DNA of 64,000 nucleotides from Membranipora membranacea (Eukaryota; Bryozoa; Gymnolaemata; Cheilostomatida; Membraniporidae). The stretch covers positions 22,294,283-22,358,282 of the forward strand of contig OU612066.1 in NCBI GenBank assembly GCA_914767715.1, in the 5' to 3' direction. The notes beneath the pieces are model-generated. The model saw only the letters and a list, made by a program, of their open reading frames with translations, did not search any database and was not told the origin of the DNA. Shown here in pieces: positions 12,716-25,565 of the stretch; the stretch's first letter is position 1; each line of letters begins with the position of its first letter. Made by a program: the position numbers and the translations under genes.

Positions 12716-12833
12716 ACTCATTACACAGCAGTCTGCAGTCACAGCTTGAACAAAGAAGTTATTAACAAGCAGTGGAGATTTAGATAGAGCAACACACTGA
12801 GAGTTTACAGGACATAACCATTGAGAATATCAG
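12716..12833 (+). other. Putative non-coding first exon of TRIM copy 1
   Basis: Conserved block containing CAGCAGTCTGCAGTCACAGC and ending in ATATCAG|GTCAGT, a plausible splice donor. The same block occurs four times upstream of TRIM copy 2. It has no long open frame, so it would be 5' UTR spliced to the acceptor at 13306 (TTTTAG|GTCC). The boundary at the 5' side is approximate and transcription is inferred only. Confidence 0.4.
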
Positions 12834-13339
12834 GTCAGTAGTATGTAAAATCAAGGTTTTAGATACTCTCTCTAACTCTTTTAGGGTGTTGAACATCTAA
12901 TCGCCTTGTTCAATTTTGTATCACTGCTTACTCTAATTAGGGATTAGGGAAGCAAATAATGGCATTTATAGTCAACCAACTGAGATCTCAATTATGGATA
13001 GCTATATTACCAGATTTGTAGTCACCCTTCTGTTTATCTACAAACACAGGTCATGCTCACAGCAGGCACTTTGCAAATAAAATTCATTATTTGGGAGGGG
13101 CAGGGAGAAAGAGCGAATTCGAAATAGTCTCCTCACTTCTGTGGTAACACTCGGATGTGATTCTCAGTTTGCTATCGATGACGATGTGCGTCTTCACCTG
13201 AGCAAGCAAGCACACCCACATATGGAAAGGCGGGGCTTCCCCTAATCTTCTTGTTCTAAGTATTGTTATTAGCAATATTATGTCGATAATTTATTCATGC
13301 TTTTAGGTCCACTGAGTGACACAGCATCACAAAAGAGAA

Positions 13340-16300
13340 ATGGCCGTCTCAGTAGCAGAAGATGCACCACATCTGGTAACATGTTGTAACTGCCTCGAGG
13401 AAGAGGGGTCTATCCATAACCCGATGTTTCTGCCCTGTGCTCATGTCTGCTGTGAGACTTGTCTGAGGAGGCAACTGAAGAAGACTGATGTAATCGAATG
13501 CAGAGTTTGTCAGGAAGTATCGGGTTCTTAGAGCCTCTAATATGACAGCGTTTCTAAGAACAGGTATTGCGATCAGTCTCTGATTCGAACTATCAACTAT
13601 GTATTATATTGTTGTGTAGCTCCACATTGATTCAACTTATCTAGTCAGATGATTAACACCATTAATCTGTATCCAATTTAAATCATTTCCTTCACATAAT
13701 CTCCTGTTGTCCAGGAAAGGGGGCGGGCAGTGTTGGTGGGAGAGCTGGCAGGATAGAATAAGTGGGATGTGTTTCGGGATGGTCTAAGTGGCATGGTTGG
13801 CTTAATGGTACTGGCCACATGTATCCTTCAGTAATTCAATTGCTACATTACTCCTCTCGATAATTGATTCACAACGTTATTCTTGATTTGCAGAAACATG
13901 TGCAAAGTGGTTATAGACAACCTTCCCTCAGCCTTAGAGAATGTTCACCCAGTTACTTTCTGTGAGCCGTGTGAGAAAAGTGGGAAACTCAAGATGACTG
14001 CCAACACTTACTGTCTGACCTGTGAACATAAGTTCTGTGCTGCTCATCAGAAGGTAAACACCAATTGTGAACTTTTCTACGGGTGTCTGTTAAACAGGTT
14101 TGAAAAATAATTTTGTAATTTAAACAGCATTATCAGTGATAGCTATGGAAGGAATGAATAATATATATATATATATATATATATATTATGTTGATATATA
14201 TAACTCTTTGGTGAAACATTAATGTAAAAGGGAGGGAGAGAGCTTCCCTTTATGTCTATTAAGGATCAAGTTTTTGATAATTTTGTAATTTACAGCTTCA
14301 CATTGAGCTAAACTGGCATCATGAGACTCAGAATATTAAGGAGTACATGAGATCAACCTCAACAGTAGATCAGCAGAAGTTCTGTGAGACTCACAAAGAT
14401 CAAGTCATCGGATTTGGTTGCTCAAAGTGTGCAAAGGTTTACTGTTTTGAGTGTGTGTCCTCTGTTGGCCTTTGCCAAAATGGTGAGTGACAATTCCAGT
14501 AACAGAGGTTGTATGAGTTCCATTTTATTGTGATTGCAGTCTCGATAACCTGATCAAAAATTTGTTCTCCCTCTGAAACTGAGGAGCCAACTCCTGACAT
14601 CATAATTAACATTTCACCTATCGGGGCCTCCACAGGAGGTGGGTCTCTTAATTAAAACAATAAAAAGCAAAATTATTTTCTAGTTGTCCCTTGTTCAGTA
14701 AGTAACACCTGCTAGTGATCTTGTTCCCGAAGTGTTCACACCCTTGACAATACCCTTGACCGCATGTTCCTACTACTTCAAAGTACACTCCTGCAAATTT
14801 ATAAAGTTATGATCATCACATTGAAGTTTACTCATAATGTTAAATATTCCATCAATCTTAACACGCACCATAGATTATTAGATTAGACCAGCTTGTTCAA
14901 TGCCATATACCAAATCTGATAGATTTGAGTTTTCTTATTACCCTCTAGGTTCTAACCACAAGCTCATGTCTCTAAAAGAGCTCTCAGCTGAGGTGAAGAG
15001 ATTACTGGAGCCTAAGGAGAAGGAATGTGAAGAGCTGTTTGTTAAATGGTCAGCTGTGATGAAGGAGGCAGCGATCACTTTGTCTAACTGGGATACAGAA
15101 ACTGAGGAAGGAGTCAAAATTATTGATGATACAGAGGAGGAACAGGTATTGTGATCATGCAGAAAAATGTAATACCTAAACTGATGGGGGGAATTTTCCT
15201 TACCAAGCTTTTCTACCTAATTATTCAGGATGTTCAAAAGTTTAAACACCACAGCAAAACATTTATAATCTGAGTGAGCGTGAAAAATGAATTTGTGTGC
15301 CTCATTTGTATTTTTTCAGGACTTAATAACACTGTAGAACCATTCCGTGGTCAAATTGTGCTGTTAGCAGCCTTAACATGTCTACTTAATCTCTTACTTT
15401 TATAGATTAAAGCTATCAGAGAGAAATATAGAAAATTGAAGGGGGAGTATATCACAAACAGAAGCAGCACAAAAGATAAGCTGACAGAATATATAGAGAA
15501 GGATGCTGGACTAAAACTCACTGAGTTTCATGAACAGATTAAAATTTTACGGTCTGATCTATCTAAACAACACTGTGTAAGTAAATTCAATTTCATTATG
15601 ATGGAAAAACCGTTAATGAAACCAAACAATTAGTCCCCATGACTCTCCTTCTACACCAACAAGCTGCATAGATACTGTAATTCTTGCTGAAATAAGACAT
15701 GGGTTCTTAAATTGTAAAACATGGAAAGAAAGAAAATTCATTTACAGTCATTTGTAACTAGAACCGCCCTTCCGGTACTAAGAAATTGAAGTTGTCCCCT
15801 CATTGATATTAAGGAGGCAACTACAAATTTTTTCACATATGCAAAGTAACCTAAAATTTAAGCACAATTTTGTCACACGCAGTGAACGATTCAATTAAGG
15901 TGTATAACCTGACAGTAGATATCAGATAACCTTAAAATGCTCACCTTAACACATTCGTCAATGATTTTAACCGATTGGGATATTTGAATACCAGACTTCG
16001 AGTATTTGAGTTATTGAGTGTGAGTGTGGTTACTACAATCATTTACATATTGCTTCCCTTTCCTATCATACAGGTTGACCTGCTGCAAACAAAGAAGGAT
16101 TTGGAAGCTAAACTAGATGATATGGCTAATGATGATGGATTCCAAGCTCTTGTGGTGGGAAACCAGCAACTGATCCAGACCAATGGTATGCCTCTAATTT
16201 TCCTAGTGCGAGCCTAGCCATACAATGTACAAGCGCTACAAAGCAACAGTTTCATGAAAAAGTTCTGCAAGATTTTATTTTTAGTGGAAATGTAGGGCCC

Positions 16301-17591
16301 TACTAGCTGTAAAACAAACCTGTCAGTTATGTGTAAATGAATAATCCTAAAAACGGTAAAAATGCTTCTTGCCTATAGACATATCATCATAATTAATCAC
16401 AGGGTTAGATGATATAGTTCTAGTGATTGCTGGATTTGTTGTAATTCTAGTGCATCAACACAACATGTAATATAAGTGATCAGTCATTTACTGTGTTTCA
16501 GATTCTGACACCACAGAGATAAACGCTGCTCTTGTACCAACAGACGACTTTGTGAACGGTGATGACCTCATGAGAAGTAGAAAACCTCCGACCTCGATAC
16601 GGCTGGTGAAGCAGCTGGCAGCAAATAATCCTTGCCTCACGTCATATAGTTATAAAGGTGTGACTTATGTAGGTCTAAGCAGAGGCTCAATCAACAGAAT
16701 AGATGAAGCTGGTAACAAGACAACAGACTTCATCAAACTTTCCACTCACATCATCACTATAAGAGCTCATCAGGATCGACTCTACATTCTCATGTACGGA
16801 CAACCTTACAAGATCTATGTGTATGATTTGAATGGTCGACAGATCACAACTTGGGATCACACTGACCGCAATGGCAATTACAATGGGAACAAACTTTGTA
16901 TTGTAAGAAACCAGATTCTTGTTGCTGATGCCACCAATAAGAGAATCACTAACTATAATCTCAACGGGAAAGTGATGAGACAGATTCCATGTCCTACAAT
17001 CCCAACCAACACCTACATATCCATGTGTTCAGCAGGAGAAGCCTCTGTCAACATCACCACACGCTCACCTGCTCAGGTATTCAAGTTCAACATGAGAACA
17101 GAGACTGTACTCTGGACTACAAACCTCACAGCAGGACCATTCTCTGTAGCCTGCAGTAATGATGTAGTACTGGTCAGTGGAAATGGATACAACGGCAGTA
17201 AGATAGGTGTATGGATAGAAGTTCTAAATAAAGCGACTGGTGAGAACTTTACTCGTTAAATTATATTATATACATGTAGGTCTTCCATACAACAATAGAG
17301 TACTACAAAGTCCTGGTTAAATTAGTTAGGGATTAGGGGATCAGTACCCTCATCGAAGCAACCAAACCACCAGTTGAATGTACGGATTTTGTTACCTTGT
17401 TCTGTGCGGTCTAATGTATGCGTATACTTTCTTATCCTCTATTGCAAATTTCAGGTGAACACATAACAGAATTTAACAATCAAGAAGGAGTACAGACTCG
17501 AGTGTATGATTTATGGACAGAGAATAACAGACTGCTGGTGCCCAGCTTTTATCAGAGCTCTGTGCTGTGTTATGAACTTCTCTATGATTAA
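13340..17591 (+). CDS. TRIM-like RING/B-box/coiled-coil protein, copy 1, with mutated exon-1 donor
   Basis: Probable E3 ubiquitin ligase of the TRIM type. Exons by comparison with copy 2: 13340-13512 (C3HC4 RING), 13894-14053 and 14296-14482 (two B-box-type Cys/His modules), 14949-15145, 15406-15576 and 16074-16185 (helical coiled coil), 16502-17239 and 17455-17591 (NHL/propeller-like). Exons 2-8 are open with matching phases. The start is the ATG in AGAGAAATGG; the ATG-less frame upstream is not used. The donor of exon 1 reads TGTCA|GGAAGT, where copy 2 reads TGTCA|GTAAGT. Without it, translation reads into the intron and stops five codons later, leaving about 63 residues of RING only. It may therefore be a pseudogene or make a truncated RING protein. 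The propeller assignment is inferred from repeated YVYDLNG-type strands. Confidence 0.75.
14158..14187. repeat. (TA)n microsatellite in a TRIM intron
   Basis: TA dinucleotide run in the intron between B-box exons of TRIM copy 1; the equivalent run in copy 2 (about 52,710-52,726) is shorter. Confidence 0.9.
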
Positions 17592-19800
17592 TGTTTAGCT
17601 TGCAGTAACTTTATATAGGTAGTGAACTTATATATAAATTATGATTTACACAAAACCATTGCCCACTTGATGATTAAATTTCTAATAAACAAAATTTAGT
17701 TTCGGATACTTTGAGGTCAACCTTATCACCATAAAGCTCACCACCATCAAGGCCGATAAACGTTAGACTTTATAGAGTTCGAACCAAGTTAATTCATTAA
17801 CTGGTACAACAAACTGTTGGCAGTTGATTGCATTGTTTACAAAAGTGTTACGCTAACATTTCCCGCCTAGTTATTACATTCCATTTACAGTAATTTCCAA
17901 AGCTTTCCGGCTAAAATTTGTTTTAAATGATTTATGTATTTATGCCTGTAATCAACAAGACCCAAATACTGATCCCTTACCGGTTAGTCTCAGCAGGGAG
18001 AGGAGAATTTAATTTTTACTGGACTGAGCCCCTATTGATAGCTTCTAACCTATTTAATTTCCACCATAAGTAAGCTGTTTACTCCATGATTCATTTCCAT
18101 TTCACACAAAAAATACAGATTTAAACTTATTTTATTTCAACTGCATAAGCAAGTATTTCCAGCGCCACAGTACTGTCCACCAAAGTCCACATGTTCTGAT
18201 AGGATGGTACTGCAATTGTAACTAGCAGTAGGCAAAAGACTGAGATACATCGAAGTCATCAAGCCATTTTGAATCCAGCTTGAATATACATGTTAAGGCT
18301 TTCCGGCGAGTCAACCTAAACGCAAGCGCTACAGTCAGGATGGAGCACATCATTACAGTTAAAATAAGCAGTACTGTATTTTTAGTAAAACACGCATTAT
18401 AATAACAACATGGCAACTTTGGGAACAGGACGTTTTCCTGAGCACCATGCTGAGAGATACAATAAAATATTTTATGCATTGGTGCCCGAACAGTGTCGAC
18501 AAGAAAGGCAGTGGTCTGAAGACAGATTGACCAGCTTCCTTACTATTGTTTCTCCAAAATGGACAAATCTATGTATAAAACCTTTGCTCTATACTGTAAG
18601 TATCAATTGGATGGCTGATGATTCTGATATTTCCCAAGTACAACATGTTAATACAAGAAATATTTGAGATCATGGATAAACTCGCTCCGCAGACAGTTTC
18701 AATGCTTTAAACATGGTTAATAACTCGTGCTCAGGATCCTTAGTGTCATGAGCTAGTTTTAGGTTATGAAGTACATGATGTGAATGCTGATGTCAGCATT
18801 GTAAGTATAGCAAGACCCACAGGCAGCGAGAATTGTTGACAGACATCAGACAATAGATTTTAACCGTTGACAGACATCAGACAATAGATTTTAACCGTAT
18901 TCATTGCAAATATGAATATGTGTCTGGTAAAAGGACCCTTACACACAACTACTACCCCTCCTCTGGTTCTAGCTGGGCTTTGTATATATTTGGGATTGTT
19001 CCTTCGGTTGCATTTTGTTCTCGACGGAAAACTATTGTAGTAAATTTGTGACGCCCATATCAGCAGATCATGCTGCCATGCTTTGTCATCAGATACATCA
19101 TTCTTAGTCTGAGTTTAGAAACAGTGATTGACTTCTTCTTGAAGTATCTTCATGAGAAGGACTATTCTGTGGTTTTTCTCCTTTGATGCGATGCCAGTAG
19201 GCCTAACTCTGAGCCGGCGTCAGTCAGATTAGCGCTTTGTGGTGGCTGATACGTAAACCTGATCGATCTGTGTTGGATCTTCTCGGGTGACCCAACGTCT
19301 TTGTTGAAGGTGGAGTCAGTCAATCATTGGCCGGTCAGAAAACTCCACTGAGAGGTGGTTCTGACTAAAAAATCTACTGTCCGCCCAGATGGTCTCCGGA
19401 AAGCGATTGATAAAAGCCTTCACTGTTAATATTTGCTTGTTGAGCAATTGAGAGCTGTCTCCTTATTGATTAATTTGAGACAACTCTAAACATGAAATCT
19501 ATGATCGGCCATTTTGGAACTTATGCAGACAACATGCCATATGATTCCATCTGCCAAGCTACTTTCTTTTAGAATTGTTTAATTCTTGAAACAAATGTCT
19601 GTATGAGTTGATTAACAAGTGAGAACATGAAAACAGCTGCAACCAATTAACTAACCTTCATTGCTGAAGCTTCTGGTACTGAACTCTACTTGGGTCTTAG
19701 AGAGTGATGTTTGTCATAAAAAATTGCCCTGCTATTATAAATTATTATAGGAATTCTCTAGTCAATTTCAAATCATATAATTTATACCTCGCTTAATTAG
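17592..19800. repeat. 3' flank of TRIM copy 1, duplicated at 57.36-59.56 kb
   Basis: Alignable to the region downstream of TRIM copy 2 (shared ACACAAAAC, TTTTTACTGGACTGAGCCC and AAGTCATCAAGCCATTTTG blocks). Polyadenylation-like AATAAA motifs occur just after the stop codon (AATAAACAAAATTTAG at about 17,683). A minus-strand block at about 18,235-18,310 keeps its reading frame between copies and is discussed under findings. Otherwise I see no gene here. Confidence 0.6.
18836..18897. repeat. 31-bp tandem duplication
   Basis: Two identical adjacent 31-bp units starting TTGACAGACATCAGACAATA. It is not part of any gene I can identify. Confidence 0.95.
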
Positions 19801-19809
19801 TAGTGTCCC

Positions 19810-19828
19810 GGGGGGGGGGGGGGGGGGG
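19810..19828. repeat. Poly-G tract
   Basis: Nineteen consecutive G residues after GTGTCCC. Such tracts are prone to assembly error and may form G-quadruplex DNA. The surrounding 19.8-20.28 kb has no supportable gene. Confidence 0.9.
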
Positions 19829-20288
19829 TCTTTCAATTAAAAACAGCAATCCATCAACCTGTGAGTGCCCTTTTCGAGAATGAGACTCCTTGCAGGTCAG
19901 ACTCACTCCCAGAGTGTTCAATGGAATTATGGTGTTCACTCTTTTTAGTTAAACCTGCCCTGCTTGTGTGGGTCCCTGTTCCTGATTGGATACGTGAGTT
20001 TGTGTGTGTTTCGACCAAAACATACTGTGTGAAAAGATGTTTTATAAAACAAATAATTATGTTTGCCGCTTGGTTTCACCCAAAGGCCCCCTGCAGTGAA
20101 AGAATGAGAGAAAGAATGAGAGAATGGAAGGCAGACAGATGAAAATAGCATACCTGCACTTTACCTATATGTATCTTCTTATAAACAGTCATCTGAAGTC
20201 TTTACCATTAAAAATGTGTGAAAACCACTGATACTTGATACAATGACCAATTTTGCTAGGTCATCAGGATGTCACAGAGGCAGCGCAG

Positions 20289-20610
20289 TCTCTTCATCGG
20301 TAAAGTCAGCTTTTTCCCATTCACGAGCGTCACTGGTGTACCAATAATTTAAAATTTTCATTTACGACTTTATCACCAATTTTTATCATTTCCTGTCATG
20401 CTTGTGTGTTTACAAAACGGGACATTTTCGTTGGCTCTACAAAACTTTGTTTACAAAATTGATCTGAATGATGGCTCAGGGAAAATGTAGGTGTGGCTTT
20501 TTTTATGCATCATTTGGTGATAAAGTCGTAAATGAAATTTTTAAATTATTGGTACAACAGTGACGCTCGTGAATGGGAAAAAGCTGACTTTACTGATGAA
20601 GAGGCTGTGC
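20289..20610. mobile_element. About 320-bp inverted-repeat (foldback) element
   Basis: Left arm 20289-20385 and right arm about 20513-20610 are reverse complements with a few mismatches. Shared blocks include AAAGTCAGCTTTTTCCCATT, CACGAGCGTCACTG and TTTACGACTTTATCACCAA. The loop is about 130 bp with no open frame. I could not fix a target duplication, so the outer limits are approximate. It is most likely a MITE in the unit-1-specific spacer. Confidence 0.75.
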
Positions 20611-21550
20611 TGACTCTGTGCTGACTTGAATACTTTTTCATCTTGGCCAAACTAGTAAGTTAGTATGGTTCTCGCATATTTTGTGTAGAATATTTCTATA
20701 ACTGCTGTTTTATTGTTTACACGGAGAATTAAAATGCAACCATCAATTTTTAATATGTGGACCTTCTTTCACTCTTTTCATTCCCTCTTTCATTCTGGGC
20801 TGCAGAACATCTGTGGTTTCACAACAACTGTAAACTGACAAGTCATTACTTGAGCGGCTGTCGCCAGACTTTATGATTGAAATATGCTAGTTTTGTTCTC
20901 TTTAAGACTCTTGAGCTCAACTCAGTAAATATATGATTGACGCTTAATGTTTTAGAATAATGTCCATCTCATATTGAAGCCGAAATTCCGATGGTTGATA
21001 TTATTTTATTGGGATAAAAATCTCTATTTTTTATCTTGAATTGATCACCTTTCAGTTATGTTATCATCTTGTGCGTTTGTGGTTACCTGGTGGTTTTTTC
21101 TTCCCTGAATATGCTAAGAAATTTAGAGTAAAATAAAGTGCATGGTGACCCTGACCCTGAGTTGACAATGATAGTTTGCAGGCTGTATAATATTGATTGA
21201 ACTTTGACTCGTTAGGCCCAGTAAGGATGAAGCCTCATTCCTGACAAAGCAGAGGGTGAAAAGTATGACCCTCACCAATGACCTCTCTGTGACCTCTGCT
21301 TCTGCCACTATCCCTCAACATGTGGGGATAAATCTCAAACTATCTGTTAAACTCTCCGCTAGTAACCTTGCAGCCATCTGTTAAAGAAAACTAACAGTAA
21401 GCAGAAGTACGGTTGTTCTCCCTACAGCTGTTAAATCTAAGGCTACATGATACACACTGGTCGCTTATACTACTAGAATGAGGATCTCTTTTTGCCAAAT
21501 ATTGTGTTGACAATGTTGTGCAACAACACTGGAATGTAGATCAAGCTTAA

Positions 21551-23720
21551 AGGCCGAGCCCAATGAAGTTCTAAATGTTGTCATGTTTTACTTTAGGTGA
21601 TGAGCTTTCAGATGAGCCATTGGACAAGATTCTACACATACCACAACCAGATCTGCTGATGCTCAAATATGACATCTCCATCATACAGTCAATAAATTCA
21701 GTCATATTGAGAAATCATTTTAATGTCCTTGACCTTCTGACGTCATAGATAGTGTTTAACATTTGCCACTAATGGTTTTAACTGTTTGTATTATCCATTG
21801 TTATTTGTTTGTTTCTAGCAAAAATATCCAATAAAATTTAAGGTGATTGTAGCCTGATATCTTATTCACTCATTCCAAAGTTTTTGAGGGGATCTGTACC
21901 ATCACTCCCCTCGTCAGCTTCATCAGATTGGTTTATCGCAATCGGCGAGTTGTCGTCCTTCGATGCGATGTGTCGATATGAGACAGTAGTTGTGACGGCA
22001 AGAGTTTCCAATCTAGTAACATCGATGAGCAGATGAGTGTCATTGTACATAATCATTGTCTAAACAAGGATGTCCTTTACATAAGGAGTGTTATTCTTGG
22101 GTTGTTAGTGCAGCGTGAGGTCTGGTTAATCCGGCAGTTATTAGTTTAGGAGGCATCTGGGGTGATACAGCGGCAGATAGACTAGGGGGCAGTTTTGATA
22201 ACAGATAGGCTTTCATTGAGTAGTCAGGAGTGGAGTGTTAGAGACATGAAGGGTGGAGTAAGGGGGAAGAATAAAATAATGTATTGAATATTAGGATATT
22301 ATGTTAAGGCTATCGGGAATGGCTGATCGGTCCTGGTAATCTGAGCGCAGCAGCACAAGTACCCATTGCCAGCAAGCAGACAACAAGACCACCCCGGGCA
22401 GCGACGCCCGCCGCGACAACAGTGGCTAGCGTGTGTTCTCTCGGTGCCACCGCACACATAGTAGCAAAGAACTAACATTAATCCTAATCCTAACCACCAA
22501 CCCGCCCAGTACAAGATTGACAGATGCGACGCACCTGTTCCTAGTGCCTCTGGGATATGATATCAAAAATGTATTACGAGGGCTATGAGTCTGTAAGTCA
22601 GTAGGTGGATATTCTGCCAGGTCACTCTAGTTGTGCCACTTATAGGTCAGAGAATCTATGTGTACACGGGTTGTGGTACCTGTGAACTCGATATTTAAAG
22701 GAGTACTTTTTCACATTGGTGTTCACAAGACCCTGTACAGGCCCAACACGTGTGTCATGTTCTGATTTGTGGGTAGCCACTGCCTTCTCCGATTCGACCA
22801 CAGCATTACCTGAAATATCAGCATGATGCCTTCGTTCAGCAAGGGTCTTCCATCCGGATTGATTCATCAGGTCTGATATTCTCTCCGTTTTTGTTTACTG
22901 AAGGTCAACCTAAACGCTTTCCTGTTTATGGCCTCAAGAACATCAATATGCTTAGTCTTAAAGGGTGACCATGACGGGGTAGCAAACTCAAGTATTGGTC
23001 TACTTATTGTTTTATAGGCTGTCATACGTGTTTTGGGTCTGGCCTTTTTTAAGTTTCTCATGAGCAGGTGGAGGACATTTCTTGCCAAGTTCCTGGATAT
23101 GCCTGTCAAAGGATAAACGTGAATCGATTAGGACACCAAGGTCAGATCATCCTGTAGTTGAAAATCATCAAATGAGGTTTGCACCTGTTTGTAGATAAGA
23201 ATATCATCAGCAAATAAGCGAAGATTACATGAGTTTACACATGACGGCATATCGTTTATGAATATTAAAAGCAATAAGGGATCTAGCACACTACCCTGTG
23301 GCACTCCAGAGGTGACGTTTCTAGGAGAAGACTTAGACCCAATTACTGTCACTGACAGAGACCTGTTGGATGACCAGTTTTCACTCCCCTAATATTTGGA
23401 ATGCTCTGTACGTGCTGTTGCGTGGGCATCTAGGGAGCATGCCAGGCCTGCAGGGGGCCTGAGTTGTGACAGTAAGTAGATGTACAGTAATGAGTAAGAG
23501 AAGCAAATCTCTGAACTGACAAACTTACTACCGTAAGGTCGCGTATTGTAACCACGCGGCTTGTTAGTGAACAGGTCTGGACAAACTTACTAACTAAACT
23601 TTTACTACTTTTCATTTCCATCATCCATCATCATCTATTATTTTGATTTACCTGCACACCATTGATTGAAAATACTCTGGGAAAACATACAGTAAGTTAG
23701 AATTTCATTGGGCTTGGCCT
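21551..23720. mobile_element. 2.17-kb TTAA-flanked element with 23-bp inverted termini
   Basis: The left terminus at 21551 (AGGCCGAGCCCAATGAAG) and the reverse complement of the right terminus (AGGCCAAGCCCAATGAAA) match over about 23 bp with two differences. TTAA abuts both ends (21547-21550 and 23721-23724). Joining the flanks restores the spacing seen in unit 1 at about 4,195-4,216, where the insertion is absent. TTAA duplications are typical of piggyBac-type transposition. I see no piggyBac-type transposase, so the element is non-autonomous. It contains a LINE fragment and two exon-like frames (21,600-21,749 plus; 21,862-22,056 minus) of unknown origin. Confidence 0.75.
22867..23390 (-). 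mobile_element. LINE reverse-transcriptase fragment inside the TTAA element
   Basis: Minus-strand relic in two frames. The part at 23,128-23,352 has SGVPQGSVLDPLLL and RLFADDILIY, the RT active-site region. The part at 22,867-23,109 has TAYKTISRPILEFATPSWSP, the downstream LINE domain. It resembles the element at 0.84-3.6 kb in wording and domain order. Both ends are truncated. Confidence 0.85.
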
Positions 23721-23724
23721 TTAA

Positions 23725-25560
23725 TATCATTTGCATTCAGGCTGTTCTCATTCTGCTGGTGAGCCGGCTGCTGCTTGATAATCCAAACGTAGGGCAATTG
23801 GATCATATTTGATCTGAATGGATTGTTCGCTTAATGGTATTTCAGGTCACCAAGCTCCTATCCTAGTCTTTGCTGTGAATCTTTCTCTTGTTGAGATGAC
23901 AACTTCCATATATCAGCCTGGTGTAATGGCTAATGCAGCATCGCTGCCCGTCTGTATACTTATAACTCCCAAAGCTGTCGGTGTCAAAAGAGATAGCTCA
24001 TGTCTCCCGACATCAACACAGGTAGATGTTAGTCTGATGCCTACGTGTTTGTTTGAATCATGTAGGTTTGATAAGGATAAGGAATGTCCAATATATCTGT
24101 CTTTTAATTTTTGTAAATTCAGCGGAGAAGGTTAAAAGGGTTTGAATGGTCAGGGTGTGTTGGTTGATCTTCTCACCTAATGATTGTTACCCAACTTTGG
24201 TGAATGTAGTGGAGGTGTTGGTGATCATGTCTATACCTATCCAAGTTTTATCAGGGCGTATGGAATATACTCTCTCTGGTTTATATAATCAGGTTACAAG
24301 ACACTAAAGTAATATATCTCTGGATTGTGAACAGACAATTCTCGCTTATACATATTTTCGCTGACCATAACAACAACTAATATATATAGCCAATTTTGAA
24401 GATTATACACTTTTTTTTCCGTCATTTTTAATCCTGTTTGCGTCCTATTAGTTCCCAAAATTCCCTAATTTCATCTATTCTAGGTATCATTTCAACCCCG
24501 AATCACCCCAAAACAAAGCTTTATTGCAAACTTAGGGTAGTCAGCTGACTAGAAAACTATTTGGTACTGCAATCAGTTCGAGATGAGATTGCCGAATACC
24601 CAGCTTCTATGGTGTATGCTTATCACATCATGTATTATGTCCAGCTTCCTCATGCAATGATGTGTGCAATATGAAATGGGCTAGGGGGTTCAGTATAGTT
24701 CTTATCCACAACAATAAAGTTTAGTACACAAGTACTCTGAATTAGTCATTTGGTTATGATTGAGAATCCCTCTATTTTTCAGGAAAAAACCGAAGCAGAA
24801 GGATATATATCTAATCAGATATAACTTGGTAGGCCTCTGTCTGACCTGTAGGGATTTCAAAACAGAAGCACAGATTATGAGATTCATCATGACGACTTAA
24901 CTCAAAATTATACATACTACTAGGATCAAAGAAAGTGTTTCGGCTTGTCGCGGAATCATTTCTAATCACGGATTATACGACAGCTCCAGTATGGATTTTT
25001 CATCAAGATACTACAGTTATACTGCTAACTATAATAGGAGTTTGTGAATATCAGACTACTCAGTACATGATAAAACATGAGCTCTATATGACTCTCGTCT
25101 CCCGAAGATATGAAACAAAAATCAGGATATTAATGATGTATAAGATCAGTCCGGAATTATTTCTACTCTTGGATTGTGTGGCTGCTCCTGTATGGATTAT
25201 TCTTCAAGATTTTTCAGACCTCTATGTCAGTACAATCGCACAAATATGGTGAGTTTTGGTTTCAACCTCTCCTACTTTCAATACAAAATAGGTTAATTAG
25301 CTTTCTATAATTTTTTGTATTGGAACAGTAAAACACATGCAACAAAATGACTGAAGCTGCAAAATGCAATTAACAGGGTACGAATCTAACCAATAATGCA
25401 TTGAAATATTGGAAACAAAATTGTAATCAACACAGCATGAAGATATGTATAATGAAAAGACGCTATGAATATTTCATAAGAAAACTACACAAAAACTGGA
25501 CCATGTACATAAAATAGCCTGTGAGCCAGTATGAGTGTAAACAAAAAAATATATATAGGG
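23725..25560. repeat. Segmental duplication, unit 2 (copy of 4.2-5.6 kb)
   Basis: Paralogue of the segment beyond gene B copy 1. A 105-codon plus-strand frame (24,935-25,252) has two internal similar blocks (DYTTAPVW and DCVAAPVW) but is interrupted by stops in unit 1, so I do not call it a gene. Confidence 0.7.
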
Positions 25561-25565
25561 AGACA

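Noticed and set aside
18410-18667. Plus-strand frame starting ATGGCAACTTTGG
   Set aside because: The start region and frame are not preserved in unit 2 (about 58,185 onward).
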